Shown: in pieces, positions 6,883-16,088 of the stretch | How positions within the stretch are numbered: position 1 is the first letter of the stretch | Layout: each line of letters opens with the position of its first letter | Source: an uncultured Erysipelotrichaceae bacterium | Lineage (GTDB): Bacteria; Bacillota_I; Bacilli_A; RFN20; CAG-826 | Assembly (NCBI GenBank): GCA_902800645.1 | Contig: CADCFC010000005.1 | Coordinates: forward strand, 1-50,528 | DNA: 50,528 nucleotides | Direction: 5' to 3' | The notes under the pieces: model-generated | Databases searched by the model: none | The model's input: only the letters and a program-made list of their open reading frames with translations | What the model was told of the DNA's origin: nothing | Translations under genes and position numbers: made by a program

Positions 6883-8403
6883 ATGAAAAAACTTTCGACT
6901 TTTTTTGGCGTAATCTCTAGTTTTGCAATGCTAATCGGTGGTATAGCAACTATTACGAAACATAGTAATAATCAATTTGTAGAGGTTAACGCCGCTAACG
7001 CTCAATCTGATATAGATGAATTTACTAACGACGGTCAATTTACTTATACGGCCGGAACAGGTACAACACTTAGTGTTTTATCGTTTAGTGAAGCAGCTGC
7101 AGTCGCCGCAGGTAACGACGGGGCGGTTTTGAGAGTTAATGGACAAAACACTAGTGTGACAATTGATTTTTCTGGTAGCGAGATAAAAGCAAAGAGAATT
7201 ATTTCGATTGATTTTAGAGTATATGTTGCTGACTCTTCTTCTTCATTAACTCAAGCAGATTTTCGTATCAGAAAAAATGCGAGCAGCGTTGTTGTTAATG
7301 AAGGCGATGCTGGACACAGCTTTCTTTCGGTTAGAAATCAGTGGGAAGCGTATTCTCTTTCCAGTCAAACCTTTCGCTCTGGATATTCGTTTGATCAGTT
7401 TGCAGATGCAAATGGATATTTAGCATCGTTTGAGTTGTTTTTTAGAACTTCTGCTTGGATTAATGTCTATATCGATTATATCAACGTTACTCTTTGTGAG
7501 GATCCATCAGGAGATTATGGCATAGCTACTCTTTCAGATGTTGATAGTAATTTTGTTTCTCCAAAAGAAATTAATGCTGCTACCAGCACTATCGTTTTAA
7601 ACAAAATGTCTCCGTTTGGAGCACACTCCATAGCTTTGAAATTTTATATAAACATTCCTGCATCTACTGGTGTTCAATTAAACTTTACTGCTTGTTCAGA
7701 TTTTGGTAAGGCACACTATACTATAAGATTTGGTGTACATACAGGTTCTGATAATGCATACGTTTCTCTTTTATATAATAACGCTGCAGTTACGACAACC
7801 GCCAATTTCGCTTTTGCGAGAGGAACAACACAACTTATTGAATTTTATTCGGTTGTTATGAATTCTACTACGCTACATCACGAATTATTCTTAGATGACG
7901 CTCAACGTTTTTCATATGACACAAACTATATTGAAAGTGATATTGGAAGAGTTGTAGTTTTAGAAAGTTATCAAAACACAACTAGCACAACAGTTTTATC
8001 GGATGTTGATGTGGTCGACTCCGCTTTGAAGAGATTTGGTGCTAGAAAATTAGATTCAGAAACTATTCCTTTTGATGATAATAGAGACACTGGTGCATGC
8101 TTAACAAAATATGCACAAGCAAAAGCGTTCTTTAACACTTATTTAACTCAAGGTCAAAAAATGACATTTGCTACAAATGCAACTTATGCGAATCTAAAGG
8201 CAAGAATGGCTGCTTGGGCTAGCGCTAATGGAGAAATAATTCAATTTGATGCGAATGGCAATATGTCAGTTTCTTCATTACATTCTCCATTTATTGCGAT
8301 GCAAAGTAGCCAATCAGTGGTTATTCTAGTTTTGATTATTTCATCACTTATTGTTGTTAGCATTATTGCTCTTAAAATTAGTAAAAATAAAAAGAGAGAA
8401 TAA
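6883..8403 (+). CDS. Membrane-anchored surface protein with lectin-like modules
   Basis: The protein is 506 aa. The GTG 15 nt upstream is part of the SD (GTGAGGAG), so the ATG at 6883 is the start. An N-terminal signal peptide (KKLSTFFGVISSFAMLIGG) ends near an A-x-A site (VNAANA). Two beta-rich modules follow, about residues 45-205 and 210-380, which look like jelly-roll or concanavalin-like binding domains. The last 30 residues are one transmembrane helix (VVILVLIISSLIVVSIIAL) and a KISKNKKRE tail. There is no LPXTG and, unlike its neighbours, no Gly-Cys motif. No catalytic motif is seen. It stands first in the island, as a single gene between two terminators, with the island motif upstream. 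Glycan binding is inference. Confidence 0.7.
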   Translation: MKKLSTFFGVISSFAMLIGGIATITKHSNNQFVEVNAANAQSDIDEFTNDGQFTYTAGTGTTLSVLSFSEAAAVAAGNDGAVLRVNGQNTSVTIDFSGSEIKAKRIISIDFRVYVADSSSSLTQADFRIRKNASSVVVNEGDAGHSFLSVRNQWEAYSLSSQTFRSGYSFDQFADANGYLASFELFFRTSAWINVYIDYINVTLCEDPSGDYGIATLSDVDSNFVSPKEINAATSTIVLNKMSPFGAHSIALKFYINIPASTGVQLNFTACSDFGKAHYTIRFGVHTGSDNAYVSLLYNNAAVTTTANFAFARGTTQLIEFYSVVMNSTTLHHELFLDDAQRFSYDTNYIESDIGRVVVLESYQNTTSTTVLSDVDVVDSALKRFGARKLDSETIPFDDNRDTGACLTKYAQAKAFFNTYLTQGQKMTFATNATYANLKARMAAWASANGEIIQFDANGNMSVSSLHSPFIAMQSSQSVVILVLIISSLIVVSIIALKISKNKKRE

Positions 8404-8420
8404 TAGCAAACGAATTAGAT

Positions 8421-8447
8421 AAGCGAGTGGCGTGCTGCTCGCTTTTT
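8421..8447 (+). terminator. Terminator after the first surface protein gene
   Basis: Stem AAGCGAG/CTCGCTT with a T-run. Confidence 0.75.
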
Positions 8448-8465
8448 AAATTGAGCTTTTGGTAA

Positions 8466-8484
8466 GTCAAAAAAATGATATTTT
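8466..8484 (+). promoter_or_regulatory. Island motif, copy B (upstream of the 8571-18944 operon)
   Basis: GTCAAAAAAATGATATTTT. Its exact reverse complement is found at 28357-28375, before the ABC ATPase gene. Confidence 0.6.
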
Positions 8485-8570
8485 GTAATAAAATAATCAT
8501 TATTTTTAATAAATAATAGGCATAAACTTAAAATATACAAACAACAAATTATATAAGCTGAGGTCATTAT

Positions 8571-11300
8571 ATGGCTAAAAAAAGATTTTTTGGACTAGTT
8601 TTGTCTTTATTTGCCACATTAGGAATGATGGCTTTTCGACATACATCAAAAAACAATGATTCAGTTATAAGCACTCATGCTGAGTCATTGGTGGATGTCG
8701 AAAAAGTTGATTGGGATAATCAAGATTGGTCAGATGGAATTGGAAAAGACTGGGTTAAAAACAAAAATAAATCCTTAGTTCCATTAGATGGATATTGTCT
8801 ATTGCCAAAATACAAATCTAATATTTCAAATAGTCGATATGTTGATCAAAATCTAATTACTTCAAATATTCCTGGATGTAATGTCGGTGATAAAATTTTA
8901 GTTAATGGTGTTCCAAGCAAAAACGTTGATGGAGTAACTATTTATTGCTATCCAGAAAATGGATTTTTCATTTATGTTCCTTATTCAAGTATTGTTTTTT
9001 CAGATAATTATGATTTCTTAACTATTGATGTTTTGGAAGGAATGTCTATTGATGGTAATTATCATACTGTTGCAACCACGTTTGAATTTAGGGGTGTCCT
9101 AGGAGAAACTGGAACAATAGATGATAAAAAATGGAAAATTAATCCAACTCCAATCGTTAAGGTCCAAGGCGAATATGATAGTATCGTTTGGAATAACACT
9201 GACTACTCTTTCTTAACTACCGATGACTGGTGGTCTGGTGAAAGAGAAGCTAATGGTGCTCCTAGTAATGGTTATTGTGTCCTATTAGGTTTTAAAGAAC
9301 CAGGGAAATCATTAACTGATCAAGACAACATTATCGGACCAGATAACATGATTGGAAGAGGTGTTATTGGGATTGGCTATAATGCTGATTATAAGATTAA
9401 GATTAATGGAGTAAACATTATCGATGTGGAAGACTCCAAATGTTATATATACCAGGGACATTATGTTTTTATTTATGTAACGGATGCTTCACTTTCTAAT
9501 AGAGATATTTATGAAATTCCTACAATTTCAATTAGTGAGGGATTACGTTTTTCTGAAGTCGTTCTTCCGAAATGTGAATTTGAATTTAGAGGTATTCTTG
9601 GTGAACCAAATTGTTGGATGCATATAAGAGATAAATCTTCATTAACTAGATACGCCTTTAATAGTATTGCTGGTGGTTGGAATAACAAATCTGCAGACAC
9701 AAGTCATAATGAATCTGTTTTTCAATTTGGAAATGTAACAGATTCTTTGAGAGTTGGTGGAGTTGCTGATTCTTCAAACTTAGTTAACAGATATTCTGAT
9801 CCTGGAAAGAAAATTACAATTAATGGAATGCCATTATGGCAATTTGATGATGCGGCGGTAACTTATACACATGGAAGATGCTATTTCCATATCAGTTTGC
9901 CTATTTCATGTTTATTTCCAAGCAATGGCTATAAAGTTGTAACTTTGCATATTGAAAATGACACCGAATTCTATGATTCGCTATTAGGAGAAGTTACTTT
10001 ATATTTGCAAGACGGAGAATGGGTTGAGACTAAACCTGCATCAACAAGTGATGATGAATATGATAACGCTTTCGGATTTTCTGAAGTGTTTAATACACAA
10101 AGCGTAACCTTAACTAAAGAAAATAGTAGCATTTCAGGCAACAAAGAAGGGACTTTAGATACATTTGGTCTCTATATGAACTTTAGAATTGAAAAAGAAG
10201 AAAGCGTGTTTTCTATTTCGCTTTTAAGCGATATTAAAGTTACATTTAATGGAAATCATCTAAGTGTTAGTCAAAATAATTCATTGATCGAGTCAGAAGA
10301 TGTTGAAAATTTCGTGTTTGATGATTGGTACACGCTCTTTATTTATACAAGAACAGTTAATGGTAAAGCTGTTTTCACTATTGCGCTTGATGACATTATC
10401 TATGTTTCTATAAACGACTTATCAATTAATTATGAAAATAGTTTCATTATCAATCTATCAAACGGGGTTGTTTCATTCAGAAACGCACTATTTAACGTTG
10501 ATATTAAAAAGCCAATTTTATCTTATTCTGGAAAGGCTATTTATGGTGTTTTAGTTAATAGTGAAGCAATTGATTTTAAAAATAAATGTTCGTCAATTGA
10601 CGCTGTCGATGGAGATCTTACAAAATTAATAACTGTTTTTTGGCCTGAAGGAGCGGTTACTGATGGCAGAATGAATAAAGGTATATGGACGGTCACAATG
10701 AAATCAATAGATCGTTCTGGCAATACCGCGGTCAAAGAAGCGATAGTAATTGCTACTGATAAATTAGATGTAACAGTGACATTTGATAACAAAAATCCTG
10801 TTACCTATCGAGTTGGAGATTTAATTACTCCAGATGTTGATCCTATTAAAGAAGGGTATCGATTCTTAGGATGGTATTTTAATGACCGTCTTTGGGATTT
10901 TGAGAAGGATTATATCACCTGTGATATGAATCTTGAGAGTAGATTCCAAGAAGTCGTAAGTGAACATATGGTTACTTTTGTAGTCCAAGGATTAGATAAC
11001 GTTAGTTCTTATTCTTTATTCTTTGTTCATGGAGCAAAAGTTAATGTAGAACTATTCAATAAAGATGGATATTCTCTCAAGGCTTATGTTGGCGATGAAG
11101 AAGTTCAGTCATTTATAGTTTCATCTGATATGATTGTGAGACTAGTTTACACATCACTCAATCCTGCTCCTGCGCCTTTTAATAAGGGAGGTTGCGCTGG
11201 AGATATAACAACATCAGCAGCGATATTGTCAATTCTTTCTGGAGCAACTTTTGTCTTGCTTGTTTTTCTTAAAAAGAAAGGAGGACGTAAGCATGAATAA
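8571..11300 (+). CDS. Large surface protein: three beta-repeats, Ig-like and InlB-like modules, Gly-Cys tail
   Basis: The protein is 909 aa. After a signal peptide come three related modules of about 140 residues, each closing with a motif like EFRGVLGE, EFRGILGE or LLGEVTLYL. A lectin-like region follows (about 500-650), then a DUF5011/HYR-type Ig module (DAVDGDLTKLITVFWPEGAV), and a paired InlB-type repeat (GYRFLGWYFNDRLWDFEKD). The C-terminus reads NKGGCAGD, a hydrophobic helix and KKKGGRKHE. This looks like a C-terminal anchoring signal built on Gly-Cys rather than LPXTG. No enzyme motif is seen, so it is probably an adhesin or glycan binder. It is a paralogue of the 12941 protein and overlaps the next gene by 8 nt. 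Confidence 0.75.
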   Translation: MAKKRFFGLVLSLFATLGMMAFRHTSKNNDSVISTHAESLVDVEKVDWDNQDWSDGIGKDWVKNKNKSLVPLDGYCLLPKYKSNISNSRYVDQNLITSNIPGCNVGDKILVNGVPSKNVDGVTIYCYPENGFFIYVPYSSIVFSDNYDFLTIDVLEGMSIDGNYHTVATTFEFRGVLGETGTIDDKKWKINPTPIVKVQGEYDSIVWNNTDYSFLTTDDWWSGEREANGAPSNGYCVLLGFKEPGKSLTDQDNIIGPDNMIGRGVIGIGYNADYKIKINGVNIIDVEDSKCYIYQGHYVFIYVTDASLSNRDIYEIPTISISEGLRFSEVVLPKCEFEFRGILGEPNCWMHIRDKSSLTRYAFNSIAGGWNNKSADTSHNESVFQFGNVTDSLRVGGVADSSNLVNRYSDPGKKITINGMPLWQFDDAAVTYTHGRCYFHISLPISCLFPSNGYKVVTLHIENDTEFYDSLLGEVTLYLQDGEWVETKPASTSDDEYDNAFGFSEVFNTQSVTLTKENSSISGNKEGTLDTFGLYMNFRIEKEESVFSISLLSDIKVTFNGNHLSVSQNNSLIESEDVENFVFDDWYTLFIYTRTVNGKAVFTIALDDIIYVSINDLSINYENSFIINLSNGVVSFRNALFNVDIKKPILSYSGKAIYGVLVNSEAIDFKNKCSSIDAVDGDLTKLITVFWPEGAVTDGRMNKGIWTVTMKSIDRSGNTAVKEAIVIATDKLDVTVTFDNKNPVTYRVGDLITPDVDPIKEGYRFLGWYFNDRLWDFEKDYITCDMNLESRFQEVVSEHMVTFVVQGLDNVSSYSLFFVHGAKVNVELFNKDGYSLKAYVGDEEVQSFIVSSDMIVRLVYTSLNPAPAPFNKGGCAGDITTSAAILSILSGATFVLLVFLKKKGGRKHE

Positions 11301-12930
11301 TAAATTATTTGTTTCTGTTCTCTTAGGAGGAATGTTATTTACAAGCTTTGGTTTCAACAAATCATACAACACTTCTTATGCGGACGATGTAATCAATCTC
11401 GATGTCGATAGAATTGTTCCTCTATCTCATTTTAACGGCGAGAAAGTAAGTTTTATCAATGATGATATGGTCCAATATTGGAATAGTGACGCGACTGATT
11501 TTGATCGTCTTAAAGAATTATATGAAATGAATAACGAAATTAGTTCATATGCATCTAACTCAAGAAAATATGATTATTGTCGAGAGTTGTTCTCTAAATG
11601 GGATGAGTTTAAACCAGTTAATAATGTATTAAATTGGAAATCAAATATTCACGCTTCGTCATATGATGTAGTTGTCGCTCTTGATGCTGAATTAACAGAG
11701 GCAGTTTATGAGGCTAATGGCTTAAATGAACCATGTTACAAAATGGAAAATCCATTTACTAATACACATTACTATTGGCAAGTTACTGCAAATACAAAAA
11801 GTGGCCCAATAAAATCACAAATATTTGATTTTTATAGTGTTGAGCATAAACGAACAATTGAAATTCCAACCATTTCGAATACCAGAGATGTAGGAGGATT
11901 TGAAGGATTGTTTGGAAAAATGAAAGAAGGCCTTATTTATAGAAGCGCTAGTTTGGATTATTCTACAAGCGAATGTTTAAAGGCTGTACGTCAACTTGAT
12001 CTTCAAACTGACTTAGATTTGAGGAATCCTAATGAAGGATTAGAAAATCCTATAGGATTATCAAATTATTATTTAAGAACATTACAAATGTACACTAATG
12101 ATTTAGCTCCACAAAACCGTGCCGCTACAATTGAGGCGGTTAGAGTGTTTGCTAATCCAAGTAATTACCCTGTAATTTTCCACTGTGCGATTGGAAGAGA
12201 TAGAACTGGCACTTTAGCAATTCTTCTTCAAGCACTATGTGGTGCATCAAAAGAATATATTATCCATGATTATTATTCTTCTATGTGGTCAGTTGTTGCC
12301 TCTTATCAAAAGTCGATGAGTGATTTGAACTTCAATATTGTTGATCAGACATTACAAACTCTAGAAGACTATAGCGGTGCTGAAAAGAGCATTAATATAG
12401 GTGCAGAAAACTTTTTAAAACAAAGTACAGGTCAACCAATTGGGTTAACTGATGTAGAGATTCAAACCATTAGGGATATTTGGTCTGGAAGAGTTGAAGT
12501 TGATCATGGGCAAAAGACATTTAAACCAATCAATAATTATGAAGGAAAAGCGTATGTGAACATTAAAGCAATTGGCCATAAGGACATTGCGATGATGGTT
12601 GATAAAGGAAGCAAGATTTCTGCTCCATACATTTTGAATAGTGAATTTGCCTGGTTCTCTAACAAGGAAGTATTTGATTTTGACACTGTTATTAATAAGA
12701 CAACCTATATTTATGCAGATTTCACGACTCAATATGTTATTACTATTCATTTCGTAGGCACCAGTAGAGAAGATGAAATATTAAGAAAATTTACTGGTGA
12801 AATAATCTCTATAAGTAGATACGAGTTGGATGGATATGATTTGATTGCCATTTCTGATGAAGGAAAGGAAATCACGAGATTAGAAGTTTACCGTGATGCG
12901 TATATTAACATTATCTATTTCAAGAAATAG
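11293..12930 (+). CDS. Secreted Cys-type (tyrosine/lipid-type) phosphatase with FN3 and InlB-like modules
   Basis: The protein is 545 aa. The start at 11293 follows AAAGGAGG and gives a signal peptide (NNKLFVSVLLGGMLF). An FN3-like module (about 100-190, ending YYWQVTANTKSGPIKS) precedes the phosphatase domain, which opens with NTRDVGGF. The P-loop is HCAIGRDRTG with catalytic Cys298 and Arg304, the CX5R signature of the Y_phosphatase3/LipA-PtpB group. The C-terminus has a weak InlB-like pair that ends in VYRDAYINIIYFKK, without an anchor. It should hydrolyse phosphate esters outside the cell; the substrate may be protein, lipid or glycan phosphate. It is a paralogue of the N-terminal half of the 16089 protein and is co-transcribed with the surface protein before it. 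Confidence 0.8.
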   Translation: MNNKLFVSVLLGGMLFTSFGFNKSYNTSYADDVINLDVDRIVPLSHFNGEKVSFINDDMVQYWNSDATDFDRLKELYEMNNEISSYASNSRKYDYCRELFSKWDEFKPVNNVLNWKSNIHASSYDVVVALDAELTEAVYEANGLNEPCYKMENPFTNTHYYWQVTANTKSGPIKSQIFDFYSVEHKRTIEIPTISNTRDVGGFEGLFGKMKEGLIYRSASLDYSTSECLKAVRQLDLQTDLDLRNPNEGLENPIGLSNYYLRTLQMYTNDLAPQNRAATIEAVRVFANPSNYPVIFHCAIGRDRTGTLAILLQALCGASKEYIIHDYYSSMWSVVASYQKSMSDLNFNIVDQTLQTLEDYSGAEKSINIGAENFLKQSTGQPIGLTDVEIQTIRDIWSGRVEVDHGQKTFKPINNYEGKAYVNIKAIGHKDIAMMVDKGSKISAPYILNSEFAWFSNKEVFDFDTVINKTTYIYADFTTQYVITIHFVGTSREDEILRKFTGEIISISRYELDGYDLIAISDEGKEITRLEVYRDAYINIIYFKK

Positions 12931-12940
12931 GGGTGATAAG

Positions 12941-15900
12941 ATGAAAAAAATTACTAAATTTATTGCTGCGTCATTATTTCTTACTGCTTTATCAGTTACA
13001 GTAGGCTCTTTTAAAGATAAAGAACCAGCTATCACAAAAGCAGATGGAGAATGGCAAGTTACAAATACAAAAGCCTTAGCAACTCAGTGCTATGTTTATA
13101 AAGATGGAACTGATGCTTATTTATTTTTCTCATTAACCAATAACGATTACAACGGACTAGCTAGTGACCACATGGTCGTTTATAATACCACAAATTATAA
13201 TGTTAATGATTATAATTTTCTAACCCATATCAAGATTTCTTTTGATAATGAAACATATGTATCTTTTAGCGAAATCTATAATAGTTCAGATAATAGAAAT
13301 TACTTTTTCAAAGATGGCACATTTAGATTTAGCTTAAAGCATAGCAATACCGCAACTGAAGAAGAGAACCTTAAAGTTGGAGAATATATCTATATTAAGG
13401 TTTTAGAAGGCTGCGAATTCCCTTCTTATGATTACTGTGCTAATGGTGGGACGAAAAAGAAGTTCGTTCAAACATCCACCACAATTTCTAAAGGTGTATT
13501 AGACTTACATTCTTCTTACTTAATAACAAATTATTCCGAATATTTTGAAAAGCCTTTAGTTGATTTTAAACAAATCAATGTTTGGGGTTGGAATAATAAA
13601 GAATATGGCCCAGACACAAATTATCGCCAATTGCTTTTAGATTTTGATACAGATTATCTCGCAAATAATCATTTGGCGGATGTGACAAATCGTGCCACAA
13701 ATGGCTATGATATTGGCAAATATTTAACAATTAACGAAATTCCTATCTACAAGATACGAGAATATTACGATAAAACTAAAGTTGGATATGACCACGGTGA
13801 GAATTACTTATATATTTTGTATCCAATTGATATTCTCCTGATGAATAAAAATGATATGGTGCCAACTCTCCATATAAATAATAAAACTGAATTTATGGAT
13901 GTAAATTTAGGTGAAGTAACGCTTAAATTTGTTGGAGATCGATGGATTGCTAACGATTCAAGCGATTTTAAGGTTGATGATCCAATTGACTTAGGTGATT
14001 ATTTATTTAAAGATGTAACAGATGTAACATTAGATGTAACATTGCCGCACAAAATTGGCACAACCGGACATCCAATTTTTAATCCAATGCCTGCTAGCGG
14101 GGCTAAAATTGCTTTTACACTTAATACTGGTAATATCGACCTAACTTCTGGTTCTAACGCATTTAATTTAGACAGCATATATAACTGTAAAATTGAGATT
14201 CAACCAAACATTGGATCAATAAAATTGATTGATAAAGACAAAGAGAACGCTCTTGTTCAAGAGTTTAAAGGATTTGCTTTCTGTGCTAATAGTGATTTCA
14301 CATTTGAGTTTGAAATAGTATGTTTAGATTCATCAACAACATTTAAAGCTGCGATTAACCATTTGTTGGTTTTGAATTACACGTTTGATATTAAAAAAGC
14401 CCCAACATATATATATGCTATTGATTCCTCTGATGAATTTGTTATTGATGTTTATAAAGAATTAAAACAGTATAACTCTTCAATAAATAACGGAGGTTCT
14501 TCTATCTATGATTTCATAGAAGGTGATCCTGTTTATAATTTTGAGGGAGTGATAGATGCATTCAATATTTATGACGAGAATGTCGGCTTTGCAGATCTAC
14601 AGTTTATCTATGAAAATGGAGCAGTAACTGATAATAAATATAATGCTGGAAATTGGATTCTTACTATTAGATTAGATGTCGATGGCTATGAAGTAATCGA
14701 TAAGACTATTTCTATTAATGTACATGGTAGTGATTCCTTAGTAAAAGTATATTATGACGATGAACCAATTGATGCTTATGTTGGTTCTAAACTAACGCCT
14801 CCTTCAACGCCTTCAACATATACACAGGATGATATGGATTATATTTTTGATGGTTGGTATTTAGGAAATTATAAATGGGATTTTGAAAACGACGTTGTTG
14901 AATCTTCGATGCATTTAACTTCAAAATTTATTGCGACCCCACATCGATATGTAGTGACTGTTAACTACGAAGGCATTGACCGTAATAGTGAAACTTATCG
15001 CTTAACAAAAAATAGTTCACTTCCATTTGTCTTATTTGAATTAGATGGAGCGGAATACGAAGTCTATTTAGGCGAAGACAAGATTACTTCTTTACTAGTT
15101 ACTGAAGATGTAACGATAACTGTTAAATATACTGTTATTTATTCTCATATGGAGGCAAAAGAAGCGACATGTACTGAAGATGGAAACGTTGAATATTGGT
15201 ATTCACCAATTTATCCAGGATATTATTTTGCTGATTCAGAAGGACAAGAACTAATTGAAGATGCAATTATTCATCATACAGGACATCAAATAATTCATTT
15301 AGAGGCAAAAGACTCAACATGTACTGAAGTTGGCAATGTCGATTGCTATTATTGTGAAAAATGTGAAAAACATTTTAAGGATCCAGAAGGATTAGAGGAA
15401 TTAGAAGATTGGTCAATTCCTAAAAAGCAACACGTTCTTACTCACTACGAAAGAGTGGAACCAACTTGTGAACAAGATGGAAATGTCGAATATTGGACAT
15501 GTGCTAATGAACCTGGCGTTTATTATGGAGACGAAGAAGCAACAATCGTGTTAGATTCTGTCGTTATTCCTGCAACTGGTCACGATTATCAAAATCCAAC
15601 TTATACTTGGAGACCAAATGGTGATAATTACGAATGCACAGCAACTTTAACTTGTTCACATTGCGGCCATCATTATAGCGAAACAAAAACAGCCACTAAG
15701 ACAATGATTAAAGAATCAACTTGTACTGAAGAAGGAAAAATTTCGTATTCAGTAGAGTTTGATGATGAGAGGTTTTCTAAACAAACAAAGATTGTGAATA
15801 CTCCAAAAGAGGAGCACACTTATGTCTTTGTTGAAAGGGTTGAACCAACTCCTGAAAAAGATGGAGTTAAAGAACACTATGAATGTTCTGAATGTCACAA

Positions 15901-16087
15901 GTATTTCATTAAACAAGGAAATGAATATATTGAAGTACAATACGGAGAACTAATTATTAAATACGTTGCTCCTGTTACTCCAAGAAAGGGATGTGGTGGC
16001 GATGTTACTACAACTTCAATACTATTGTCTATTCTTTCTGGTGCTTTAATTACGACACTAATCCTTAGAAAAAAGGAGGAGAAATAG
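12941..16087 (+). CDS. Large surface protein, paralogue of 8571, with Cys-rich repeats and Gly-Cys tail
   Basis: The protein is 1048 aa. ATG 12941 follows AGGGGTGAT; the longer frame back to 12893 lies inside the previous gene. A signal peptide is followed by two beta modules like those of the 8571 protein (second one closing in VNLGEVTLKFVGDRWI), a lectin-like middle, an Ig-like segment and an InlB pair (FDGWYLGNYKWDFEND). Next come four or five repeats of the type EATCTEDGNVEYWY, with CxxC pairs (YCEKCEKHF, CSHCGHHY, CSECHKYF), common in Firmicute surface proteins. The tail is PRKGCGGD, a helix and LRKKEEK. The role is probably display and binding of a glycan. The next gene begins after 1 nt. 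Confidence 0.75.
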   Translation: MKKITKFIAASLFLTALSVTVGSFKDKEPAITKADGEWQVTNTKALATQCYVYKDGTDAYLFFSLTNNDYNGLASDHMVVYNTTNYNVNDYNFLTHIKISFDNETYVSFSEIYNSSDNRNYFFKDGTFRFSLKHSNTATEEENLKVGEYIYIKVLEGCEFPSYDYCANGGTKKKFVQTSTTISKGVLDLHSSYLITNYSEYFEKPLVDFKQINVWGWNNKEYGPDTNYRQLLLDFDTDYLANNHLADVTNRATNGYDIGKYLTINEIPIYKIREYYDKTKVGYDHGENYLYILYPIDILLMNKNDMVPTLHINNKTEFMDVNLGEVTLKFVGDRWIANDSSDFKVDDPIDLGDYLFKDVTDVTLDVTLPHKIGTTGHPIFNPMPASGAKIAFTLNTGNIDLTSGSNAFNLDSIYNCKIEIQPNIGSIKLIDKDKENALVQEFKGFAFCANSDFTFEFEIVCLDSSTTFKAAINHLLVLNYTFDIKKAPTYIYAIDSSDEFVIDVYKELKQYNSSINNGGSSIYDFIEGDPVYNFEGVIDAFNIYDENVGFADLQFIYENGAVTDNKYNAGNWILTIRLDVDGYEVIDKTISINVHGSDSLVKVYYDDEPIDAYVGSKLTPPSTPSTYTQDDMDYIFDGWYLGNYKWDFENDVVESSMHLTSKFIATPHRYVVTVNYEGIDRNSETYRLTKNSSLPFVLFELDGAEYEVYLGEDKITSLLVTEDVTITVKYTVIYSHMEAKEATCTEDGNVEYWYSPIYPGYYFADSEGQELIEDAIIHHTGHQIIHLEAKDSTCTEVGNVDCYYCEKCEKHFKDPEGLEELEDWSIPKKQHVLTHYERVEPTCEQDGNVEYWTCANEPGVYYGDEEATIVLDSVVIPATGHDYQNPTYTWRPNGDNYECTATLTCSHCGHHYSETKTATKTMIKESTCTEEGKISYSVEFDDERFSKQTKIVNTPKEEHTYVFVERVEPTPEKDGVKEHYECSECHKYFIKQGNEYIEVQYGELIIKYVAPVTPRKGCGGDVTTTSILLSILSGALITTLILRKKEEK

Positions 16088-16088
16088 T

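Noticed and set aside
11251-11292. Upstream TTG start for the first phosphatase
   Set aside because: It lies inside the coding end of the previous gene and would spoil the signal peptide; the SD fits ATG 11293.
12893-12940. Upstream start for the 12941 surface protein
   Set aside because: It lies inside the previous gene; AGGGGTGAT directly before 12941 and the signal peptide decide the start.
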